Positions 1 through 5,726 of a stretch of DNA of 17,958 nt are shown here, piece by piece; positions within the stretch are counted from its first letter, which is position 1; every line of letters begins with the position of its first letter. The stretch spans positions 1 through 17,958 of the forward strand of contig JAEDKW010000015.1 in assembly GCA_016295615.1 (NCBI GenBank). Direction: 5' to 3'. The notes under the pieces were generated by a model, which was not told where the DNA came from, ran no database searches, and saw only the letters and a list, made by a program, of their open reading frames with translations. A program made the position numbers and the translations under genes. Source of the stretch: Oscillospiraceae bacterium. GTDB taxonomy: Bacteria; Bacillota; Clostridia; Oscillospirales; Oscillospiraceae.

Positions 1-24
1 CCGGCGCTCTTTGCTGCTTTCGTT

Positions 25-642
25 TTAATCTGCCGCGGCGATATGGCTTGCGATGCGCTGCATGATCATGTCCAGCGCGACGAGGTTGTGCCCGCCCTCG
101 AGCACGATGATGTCGGCGTACTTTCTTGACGGCTCGACGAACTGCTCGTGCATGGGCTTGACAGTCGTGAGGTACTGCGAAATGACGCTCTCAAGCGTCC
201 GGCCGCGGTCGCGCACATCGCGCAGCGCACGGCGCAAAATGCGCACATCGGCGTCGGTTTCGACAAAGATCTTGATGTCGAGCAGGTCGCGCAGCGCGGG
301 ATCCTGGAGGATCAGGATGCCTTCCACGATCACCACCTTGCTCGGCTTCACCAGCTCGGTCCGTTCGGTGCGCTGATGCTCCGAGTAGGAGTAGACGGGA
401 CAGCGAATGGGCTTGCCCGCCTTCAGCTCGCGGAGGTGCTGCACCATCAGATCGGTGTCAAACGCGTCGGGATGGTCGTAGTTCTGTTTGCAGCGCTCCT
501 CAAAGGGGCGGTCCTGACGCTTGTAGTAGCTGTCATGGTGGACGACGCTGATGTCGTCGGTGAAATGCCGCTTCAAATGCGCAGTCAGCGTGGTTTTGCC
601 GGAACCGGTGCCGCCGGCGATTCCGATGAAAAGAGTGCTCAT
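25..642 (-). CDS. udk: Uridine kinase (uridine/cytidine monophosphokinase)
   Basis: Phosphorylates uridine and cytidine to UMP/CMP in the cytoplasmic pyrimidine salvage pathway. The 205-residue product begins MSTLFIGIAGGTGSGKTT, with the P-loop GGTGSGKT at residues 10-17. It continues with HHDSYYK, YDHPDAFD, the CPVYSYSEH segment and VVIVEGILIL, all hallmarks of bacterial uridine kinases, and its length matches the family (about 205-215 aa). The frame is open further upstream, but the ATG at 642-640 is chosen because the homologous region starts there, GGAGG lies just upstream on the minus strand (about 648-652), and a sigma-A-like promoter ends only about 40 nt away. It is transcribed alone and divergently from the zinc-ribbon gene. 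The 24 bases beyond its stop at the window edge show no clear terminator. Family assignment is near certain. Confidence 0.95.
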   Translation of the reverse strand: MSTLFIGIAGGTGSGKTTLTAHLKRHFTDDISVVHHDSYYKRQDRPFEERCKQNYDHPDAFDTDLMVQHLRELKAGKPIRCPVYSYSEHQRTERTELVKPSKVVIVEGILILQDPALRDLLDIKIFVETDADVRILRRALRDVRDRGRTLESVISQYLTTVKPMHEQFVEPSRKYADIIVLEGGHNLVALDMIMQRIASHIAAAD

Positions 643-679
643 CGCGCGCCTCCGTCGTTTCTTTTTTTCTCTGAAAACT

Positions 680-708
680 ATTATAAAAGCCTTTTGCCGC
701 AAAAGCAA
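680..708 (-). promoter_or_regulatory. Sigma-A-like promoter of udk
   Basis: Read on the minus strand, TTGCTT (708-703) and a perfect TATAAT (685-680) are separated by 17 bp. Transcription would start near 673, giving a leader of about 30 nt before the udk ATG. This is prediction from box match and position only. Confidence 0.6.
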
Positions 709-750
709 GAGAAGAGCGCTGCAAAGGGGAAAATTTCCGCGAAAGAAAGG

Positions 751-779
751 TTGACGCGGCGAAAAAAAGAAAGTATTAT
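751..779 (+). promoter_or_regulatory. Sigma-A-like promoter of the zinc-ribbon/BIG2 gene
   Basis: TTGACG (751-756) and TATTAT (774-779) are separated by exactly 17 bp and lie about 50 nt upstream of the ATG at 830. A perfect TATAAT at 785-790 sits just downstream but would be 28 bp from the same -35 box, so the 774 hexamer is preferred. The A/T-rich stretch contrasts with the GC-rich surroundings. The promoter is back-to-back with the udk promoter. Confidence 0.6.
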
Positions 780-829
780 GTAAATATAATACTACTGGGA
801 GATATCCCGTTTGGAAAGAGGAGACCGGC

Positions 830-1522
830 ATGAATCTGGTGAAATGTCCGCGGTGCGGAGAGGAGTACTCCCCCAGCTACCGCACCTGCCCCTTCTGCGA
901 AGAGGAGGAGCGTCCGCGCAAGCTGAGAAACAGAAACCGCAGCGGGCACCGCGTGACGGAAAAGAAGAAAACACACTCCGGCAAGGGCGCATTGATCACC
1001 ATTTTGATCCTCGTGCTGGCACTTTTGACGTGGTACCTTTTCGGGGAGCAGCTGCTGGAGCGGTTTGCTCAGCCTGATGAGCAGGAGCCGCCGGTGGAAG
1101 ATACCACGCCGGACGGCAACGAGACCGATGATCCGTTCTATGATCCGGTGACGGGTGAAACGGGCGATCCCAACGCGGTCGAGCCGCCGGTGGTAGACGA
1201 GCCGCCGGTGGTAGACGAGCAGCCGGTCATCGACCAGCCGGTCGAGCCGACGGTCGATCCGTCTCAGCTTGCGATCAAAACGAATGTCTCCGGCACTCTG
1301 CCGCAGGGGGCGGACGGCCGGTATGACTGTACGGTCAAGCTCAGCGAGTCGATCCGGCTGATCGTTACCGGCACGGACGCGAGCGTCACCTGGGCGACCG
1401 AGAATGCGGGCATCGCGACGATCTCGGCGGACGGTCTGATCACGCCGGTCAGCGCGGGCATCACGACCGCCACGGCGACGGTCGGCGGGACAACGCTTTC
1501 GTGCATCCTGCGCATCAGATAA
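830..1522 (+). CDS. Membrane-anchored zinc-ribbon protein with extracytoplasmic BIG2-like domain
   Basis: No specific function is known to me. The 230-residue product has four visible parts. Residues 6-23 form a zinc ribbon (CPRC at 6-9, CPFC at 20-23). A basic segment follows (30-48), then one transmembrane helix at about 54-71 (ALITILILVLALLTWYLF). Residues 80-145 are a Pro/Asp/Glu-rich linker with repeated PPVVDE units. Residues about 170-230 form an Ig-like fold of the BIG2 type (VTWATENAGIATISADGLITPVSAG is its characteristic signature). Two cysteines, 167 and 225, bracket the domain and could pair. The positive-inside rule puts the zinc ribbon in the cytoplasm and the Ig-like domain outside. 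The ATG at 830 follows AAAGAGGAG (815-823). The gene is monocistronic, with its own promoter and terminator. Domain calls are firm; any role in wall binding or sensing is inference. Confidence 0.85.
   Translation: MNLVKCPRCGEEYSPSYRTCPFCEEEERPRKLRNRNRSGHRVTEKKKTHSGKGALITILILVLALLTWYLFGEQLLERFAQPDEQEPPVEDTTPDGNETDDPFYDPVTGETGDPNAVEPPVVDEPPVVDEQPVIDQPVEPTVDPSQLAIKTNVSGTLPQGADGRYDCTVKLSESIRLIVTGTDASVTWATENAGIATISADGLITPVSAGITTATATVGGTTLSCILRIR
1181..1216 (+). repeat. 18-bp perfect tandem duplication in the linker of the zinc-ribbon/BIG2 gene
   Basis: Two identical 18-bp units (1181-1198 and 1199-1216), each encoding Glu-Pro-Pro-Val-Val-Asp, lie head to tail, followed by a diverged copy encoding EQPVIDQPVE. 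Identity is perfect even at third codon positions, so a recent duplication or slippage event is likely. The unit length keeps the frame, so copy-number changes would only lengthen or shorten the extracytoplasmic spacer. Confidence 0.9.
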
Positions 1523-1530
1523 GAAACAGC

Positions 1531-1561
1531 AAAAGAGCAGCCGTTCGGCTGCTCTTTTTTT
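1531..1561 (+). terminator. Rho-independent terminator after the zinc-ribbon/BIG2 gene
   Basis: A perfect 12-bp stem (1531-1542 with 1547-1558) closes on a four-base loop GTTC and ends in a T-run. It starts 8 nt after the stop codon. It separates the zinc-ribbon gene from the downstream train. The A-run at the 5' arm also makes it usable on the opposite strand. Confidence 0.92.
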
Positions 1562-1583
1562 GCGCAAAACGGAAAAGCGCACC

Positions 1584-1612
1584 TTGCAAGCAAAGGCGGC
1601 GTATGCTATAAT
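1584..1612 (+). promoter_or_regulatory. Strong extended -10 promoter ahead of the ABC exporter/ylmH/glg train
   Basis: TTGCAA (1584-1589), a 17-bp spacer and TATAAT (1607-1612) with an extended TGC immediately before the -10 box. Predicted start is near 1619, about 32 nt before the ATG at 1651. It is the best sigma-A match in the window and the only clear promoter I can see for the plus-strand genes up to 15975. Confidence 0.75.
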
Positions 1613-1650
1613 CCTAATTTGAATAAGTATCTTCAGAAGGAACGCATGAT

Positions 1651-3411
1651 ATGACCGCAGAAGAATTGCAGAAAAAGAAACCCCTGGCGATTTTTCTTTC
1701 CTATTTTAAGCCGCACCGGAAGCTGTTCGCGCTGGATATGACCTGCGCGCTGATCGTCTCGCTCATTGACCTTGCCTTTCCGCTGGTCACGCGCAAGGCA
1801 ATGTACGATCTTCTGCCGGAGCAGAAGTACCGCGCGTTTTTCCTCGTTATGGGGCTGATGCTTGCGGCATACGCGCTGCGCGCGGTGCTGTACTATGTCA
1901 TCGCCTACTGGGGGCACACCTTCGGCATCCGCGTGGAGGCGGACATCCGCCGCGATCTTTTTATCCACATGCAGGAGCTGGACATCAGCTTTTTTGACCA
2001 TAACCGCACCGGTCAGCTCATGAGCCGGCTGACAAGCGACCTCTTTGAGCTGACCGAGCTTGCCCATCACGGACCGGAGGATCTGCTGATCTCGTGCCTG
2101 ACGATCCTGGGCGCGCTCGCCGTGATGTTTACGGTGGAATGGCGGCTTGCGCTGGTGGTATTCTGCATTCTGCCCGTCTTTATCGCCGTCACCATGTCGC
2201 GCCGCCGCCGGATGGGCGAGGCGTCCCGCGGCGAGAAGAAGAAAGCGGCCAGGATCAATGCGGACATCGAATCCTCGCTCTCCGGCATCCGCACCTCCCG
2301 CGCCTTTGCCGGCGAGGCGGCGGAGATCGACAGGTTCGACGGCGCGAATGAGGAGTTCAAGGGCTCCAAGCGCGTGTTCCACCGCGAAATGGGCAAATTC
2401 AACGCGACGCTGGAGTTTTTCATGACGCTGCTTTCCGTCGCGGTCATTACGGTGGGCGGCTATCTGATCATGCAGGGAAAGATGAACTACATCGACCTGA
2501 TCACCTTCAGCCTTTATATCACAACGTTCGTCAGCCCCATTCGCAAGCTTGCCAACTTTGCCGAGACCTTTGCCAAGGGCTTTGCCGGTCTGGAGCGCTT
2601 TGTCGCGCTTATGCGCACCCGACCCAAGATCCTTGATAAGCCCGGCGCGAAGACGCTTTGCGCGGTGCGCGGCACGATCGATCTGCGCGACGTCAGCTTC
2701 TCCTATGAGGAGGGTGAGACGAACGAGGTGCTCCACCACGTTACGCTGCATGTTGACGCCGGCGAAACGATTGCCATCGTCGGGCCCTCCGGCGGCGGCA
2801 AAAGTACGCTGTGCCAGCTGATCCCGCGCTTTTACGACGTCACCGAAGGCGAGATCGCCATCGACGGCGAGAATGTGCGCGACGTGACGCTCTCCTCGCT
2901 GCGCCGCAGCATCGGCATCGTACAGCAGGATGTGTTCCTGTTTGCCGACACCGTGCGCGAAAATATCCGCTACGGAAGATCGGATTGCTCGGAGGAGGAG
3001 ATCATCGAAGCGGCGAAGCGGGCGGAGATCTATGACGACATCATGGCAATGCCGCAGGGCTTCGACACTTATGTCGGCGAGCGGGGCACGCTTCTCTCCG
3101 GCGGACAGAAGCAGCGCATTTCCATCGCGCGTATTTTTCTTAAAAATCCGCCGATCCTTATTCTGGACGAGGCGACCAGCGCGCTGGACAGTCTGACGGA
3201 AAAGCGCATCCAGCACGCCTTTGACGAGCTTGCCAGGGGACGCACGACGATCATCATCGCGCACCGGCTGTCCACCATCCGCAATGCCTCGCGCATTCTT
3301 GTGATCGAAAACGGTGAGATCGTCGAGCAGGGCGGGCATGAGGAGCTGCTTGCGAAAAACGGCGCGTATGCCGCGCTCTGGAACACACAGAACGGAAGAA
3401 ACGATGGATAA
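1651..3411 (+). CDS. ABC exporter half-transporter (fused membrane and ATPase domains, MsbA/LmrA class)
   Basis: A type IV-fold exporter half-transporter that should act as a dimer in the membrane, using ATP to move a hydrophobic or amphipathic substrate outward. Residues 1-320 are the six-helix membrane domain, with hydrophobic stretches near 25-47, 63-88, 145-190 and 253-300; SFFDHNRTGQLMSRLTSD is the coupling-helix region typical of the family. Residues 340-586 are the ATPase: Walker A GPSGGGKST (378-386), Q-loop VQQDVFLF, signature LSGGQ (482-486), Walker B ILILDE (502-507), D-loop SALD and H-loop His538. All catalytic residues are intact and the 586-aa length is normal. The ATG at 1651 follows AGAAGGA (1635-1641). 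No partner half-transporter is adjacent, suggesting a homodimer. The substrate cannot be deduced. The gene overlaps the next one by 8 nt. Confidence 0.95.
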   Translation: MTAEELQKKKPLAIFLSYFKPHRKLFALDMTCALIVSLIDLAFPLVTRKAMYDLLPEQKYRAFFLVMGLMLAAYALRAVLYYVIAYWGHTFGIRVEADIRRDLFIHMQELDISFFDHNRTGQLMSRLTSDLFELTELAHHGPEDLLISCLTILGALAVMFTVEWRLALVVFCILPVFIAVTMSRRRRMGEASRGEKKKAARINADIESSLSGIRTSRAFAGEAAEIDRFDGANEEFKGSKRVFHREMGKFNATLEFFMTLLSVAVITVGGYLIMQGKMNYIDLITFSLYITTFVSPIRKLANFAETFAKGFAGLERFVALMRTRPKILDKPGAKTLCAVRGTIDLRDVSFSYEEGETNEVLHHVTLHVDAGETIAIVGPSGGGKSTLCQLIPRFYDVTEGEIAIDGENVRDVTLSSLRRSIGIVQQDVFLFADTVRENIRYGRSDCSEEEIIEAAKRAEIYDDIMAMPQGFDTYVGERGTLLSGGQKQRISIARIFLKNPPILILDEATSALDSLTEKRIQHAFDELARGRTTIIIAHRLSTIRNASRILVIENGEIVEQGGHEELLAKNGAYAALWNTQNGRNDG

Positions 3412-4192
3412 GAAGTTTTTACTCGACCGCGCGGCGCGCAGCGGTGAGGAACGCATTTTCCTCGCCCACGTGCTCGATAGGTACGAGCAGTGCCGAAACC
3501 GCAGCATCCCCGTGCACACCGGCTTTTTGAGCCCTGCCGAGCAGCAGAGCGCGCGCGATTTGCTCCATGCCGCGGCGATACACGACGGGTATGTGTTCCT
3601 CGGCGGTTATGAGCGCGCGGAGCGCAGAATGCTCTGCTTTTTGCCGCAGTGGCAGGAGAGCGTGGACGCGGAGGAGCATATGACCCTGCTGCACTGCACA
3701 TTTTGTGAAGAGGGCGCGCTTACGCACCGCGATTTTCTCGGAAGCCTGATGGGACTGCAGATCACGCGCGGGAAGCTCGGCGACATTCTGGTTACGCCGG
3801 GATCTGCGGAGCTGATCGTAAGCAATGACATTGCGGAGTATCTTCTGCAGAACCTTACCGCTGCGGGGCGTGTGAAACTCAGCGTGACGCGCGCGGCGCT
3901 TTCGGAGCTGAACGTGCCGGAGCTGAAGGTCAAAACCGTGCGCGACACGGTGGCGGCGCTGCGGCTCGACGCCGTGACCGCCGCGGGCTTTTCGATGAGC
4001 CGGGCGAAGGCGCAGGAGCTGATCGCCTCGGGGCGGGTGCAGCTCAACTACCGCGAAACGCTCAAATCCGACGCGCCCGTTGCCGAGGGAGACGTCATCT
4101 CGGCGCGGGGACTGGGTAAATTTGAGATCGCCGGGGTCGGCGGGCTCAGCAAAAAGGGAAGGACCGGCGTGATGCTGCGCCGCTATCTGTAA
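3404..4192 (+). CDS. ylmH: YlmH-family S4-domain RNA-binding protein
   Basis: The 262-residue cytoplasmic protein matches the YlmH family (about 255-265 aa). An N-terminal alpha/beta region and a central segment with LMGLQITRGKLGDILV are typical. A C-terminal S4 RNA-binding domain follows at about 186-245 (LRLDAVTAAGFSMSRAKAQ, then ELIASGRVQLN and AEGDVISARGLGKFEI). In Bacillus, YlmH is a ribosome-associated protein linked to ribosome quality control, and its gene usually sits in the division/cell-wall (dcw) neighbourhood with sepF and divIVA; here none of those genes is present. The ATG at 3404 lies inside the 3' end of the ABC exporter gene, giving an 8-nt overlap with GGAAGAA just before it, so translation is probably coupled. 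The frame extends further upstream, but only in the shadow of the exporter. Family call is confident; the exact role is inferred. Confidence 0.88.
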   Translation: MDKKFLLDRAARSGEERIFLAHVLDRYEQCRNRSIPVHTGFLSPAEQQSARDLLHAAAIHDGYVFLGGYERAERRMLCFLPQWQESVDAEEHMTLLHCTFCEEGALTHRDFLGSLMGLQITRGKLGDILVTPGSAELIVSNDIAEYLLQNLTAAGRVKLSVTRAALSELNVPELKVKTVRDTVAALRLDAVTAAGFSMSRAKAQELIASGRVQLNYRETLKSDAPVAEGDVISARGLGKFEIAGVGGLSKKGRTGVMLRRYL

Positions 4193-4199
4193 GAAGAAC

Positions 4200-4225
4200 A
4201 GGAATGTGAGCATCGCATTCCTTTT
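4200..4225 (+). terminator. Weak hairpin with short T-tract between ylmH and the DUF896 gene (possible attenuator)
   Basis: AGGAATG pairs with CATTCCT, extended inward to about 10 bp including one G-T pair, with a three-base loop, then TTTG. The short T-run makes it a poor full terminator. It lies 8 nt after the ylmH stop, in the largest gap (91 nt) inside the first half of the train, so it may reduce read-through or stabilise the upstream message. Confidence 0.35.
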
Positions 4226-4238
4226 GAACAAAAAAACC

Positions 4239-4271
4239 GCCGCGCACGCCCTTTCCGGTCAGAGGCGCGGC
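4239..4271 (+). promoter_or_regulatory. GC-rich hairpin abutting the DUF896 ribosome-binding site
   Basis: GCCGCGC (4239-4245) pairs perfectly with GCGCGGC (4265-4271) across a 19-nt loop. The 3' arm ends one base before AGGAGG (4272-4277). It could limit ribosome access or shield the site. This is structure by eye only, and in GC-rich DNA it may be coincidental. Confidence 0.25.
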
Positions 4272-4283
4272 AGGAGGAAAACT

Positions 4284-4508
4284 ATGACAAAGGAAAAGAT
4301 CGCGCGCATCAATGAGCTGGCGCGAAAGATGAAAGCGGAGGGCTTGAGCGAGGCGGAAAAGACCGAGCAGGCGCAGCTTCGCAGGGAGTACGTTGCCGCT
4401 GTGGTGGGGGACCTCAAAAACCAGCTGGACAACACCTATGTGATCGACGAACAGGGAAACAAGATCAAGGTCGCGGATGCGAACCGGAAAGCGAGGACCA
4501 GGCAATGA
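4284..4508 (+). CDS. DUF896 (YnzC-like) small cytoplasmic protein
   Basis: The 74-residue product matches the DUF896/YnzC family of short helical proteins. MTKEKIARINELARKMKAEG is followed by LSEAEKTEQAQLRREYVAAV, predicted as a two-helix hairpin, then the conserved tail YVIDEQGNKIKV. Bacillus YnzC is 77 aa. The molecular function of the family is not established to my knowledge. The ATG at 4284 is set by a perfect AGGAGG at 4272-4277 with 6-nt spacing. Its stop codon overlaps the next start as ATGA (4505-4508), so it is translationally coupled to the XpaC-like gene, which suggests matched expression rather than proven joint function. Confidence 0.9.
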   Translation: MTKEKIARINELARKMKAEGLSEAEKTEQAQLRREYVAAVVGDLKNQLDNTYVIDEQGNKIKVADANRKARTRQ

Positions 4509-5668
4509 GCACCGAATATCGGTATGACCGCGAAAGCGATTCGTTCCGCCCTGTGGAGAACAAGAAAAAAGACACGGACTGGGGCAGCTGGGTGTGGATC
4601 GCGATCTTTTTCGCCGTCGGTCTCTGGCCGATCGGACTGATCGCGCTGATCTCCAAGCTCAAGGACTCGCCGCGAAAGAGCTATACGTCGATCGCCGCAG
4701 CGGAAAAGAGCGAGACGAAGGTCGTCAAGACCGCCAGGAAGGTGACGCGCACCCCGACCGCCACAGACGGAACGGCGAATGTCCTCACGATCGTCGGGCT
4801 TGCTGTCACGGGGATCTTCGGCATCGGACTGTTCAGCATGATCGGCGAAGTGATCGGCTACGGCTGGACCGCTTCCCTGTGGGAGGATATTTTTCCGATC
4901 GTCGGTTTTCTTGCCGGCGGCATCGTGACGCTGGCGGCGGGCAGACGCATGAAAAGGCGTACCAAGCGCATCGCCCGTTATCTGGCGATCATCGGTGAGC
5001 GCGACTCCGTCACGATCGACGAGCTGGCAGTCATGACCGGCAGGAAGCGCAGGACGGTCGAGGATGATCTGGAATACATGATCGAAAAGGGCATGCTCGG
5101 CATGCAGGCATATGTGGACAGCGGACGCGGCATCCTGTTCCGCAGCGCGGACGCCGCGCAGCGCTATACAAAGGAAAAAGCCGAGAAGGAAAACCTTACG
5201 CCCAAGGAGGCGAACGAAGGCTATGCCGGCGCGCTGCGCGCCATTCGCTATGCCAACGACCGCATTGCCGATGCGGAGCTTTCCAAAAAGATCGACCACC
5301 TGGAAACCGTGACAGGCAGGATCTTCCGCGAGGTGGAGGCGCATCCCGAGAAGCAGGCGCAGGCGACGACGTTTTTCAACTATTATCTGCCCACCACGCT
5401 CAAGATCCTCAACACCTATGCCGAGTTTGAGGACGCCGGCATCCGGGGGGAGAACCTGCAGAAGGCGCGCGAACGCATTGAAGCGACGATGGACACGCTT
5501 ATCAGGGCATTTGATAAGCAGCTCGACGATCTCTACCGCAACGAGGCGATGGATATCGACAGCGATATCCGCGTGATGGAAAACATGCTCAGACGCGATA
5601 TCTCCAGCGTGGAGGAGGATTTCGGCCTCGGCGGCGCGGCGGCGCAGCGCTGCCCGGACGAGGAATAA
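4505..5668 (+). CDS. XpaC-like membrane protein with winged-helix segment (5-bromo-4-chloroindolyl phosphate hydrolysis family)
   Basis: The 387-residue product has a short polar N-terminus and a hydrophobic helix at 28-50 (WGSWVWIAIFFAVGLWPIGL). A basic linker leads to two further hydrophobic helices, about 92-115 and 128-145. A cytoplasmic helix-turn-helix-like segment spans about 152-212 (RYLAIIGERDSVTIDELAVM, then RKRRTVEDDLEYMIEKGML). Residues about 245-370 are helical and carry the XpaC-type pattern TTFFNYYLPTTLKILNTYAE. The family is named after a Bacillus phenotype on a chromogenic phosphate; it is not a proven hydrolase and often sits beside TelA-type toxic-anion-resistance genes. 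No telA is seen here. The gene overlaps the DUF896 gene by 4 nt and ends 58 nt before glgB. The winged-helix segment may bind DNA or mediate protein contacts; that is inference. Confidence 0.75.
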   Translation: MSTEYRYDRESDSFRPVENKKKDTDWGSWVWIAIFFAVGLWPIGLIALISKLKDSPRKSYTSIAAAEKSETKVVKTARKVTRTPTATDGTANVLTIVGLAVTGIFGIGLFSMIGEVIGYGWTASLWEDIFPIVGFLAGGIVTLAAGRRMKRRTKRIARYLAIIGERDSVTIDELAVMTGRKRRTVEDDLEYMIEKGMLGMQAYVDSGRGILFRSADAAQRYTKEKAEKENLTPKEANEGYAGALRAIRYANDRIADAELSKKIDHLETVTGRIFREVEAHPEKQAQATTFFNYYLPTTLKILNTYAEFEDAGIRGENLQKARERIEATMDTLIRAFDKQLDDLYRNEAMDIDSDIRVMENMLRRDISSVEEDFGLGGAAAQRCPDEE

Positions 5669-5726
5669 GCGGCAAAAAGCGGGCGGACAAGTGATCCGGA
5701 TCGCTGTGCTGAGGGGGTCGGTGTGG

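Noticed and set aside
751..790. TTGACG paired with TATAAT at 785.
   Set aside because: The 28-bp spacing is not usable by sigma-A; TATTAT at 774 gives exactly 17 bp.
1633..3519. A 628-codon open frame on the minus strand opposite the ABC exporter.
   Set aside because: It mirrors a gene with all ABC motifs intact, its translation is rich in Arg/His/Asp with no recognisable domain, and long antisense frames are common in GC-rich genes.
5551..5570. A perfect 8-bp inverted repeat with a 4-nt loop inside the XpaC-like coding sequence.
   Set aside because: It encodes an ordinary MDIDSDI stretch in frame, has no T-run, and is 150 bases from the next gene; coincidence is the simplest explanation.
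5691..5726. GTG at 5691 as an upstream start for glgB.
   Set aside because: The 12 extra residues show no family resemblance and the ribosome-binding site is better placed for the ATG at 5727.
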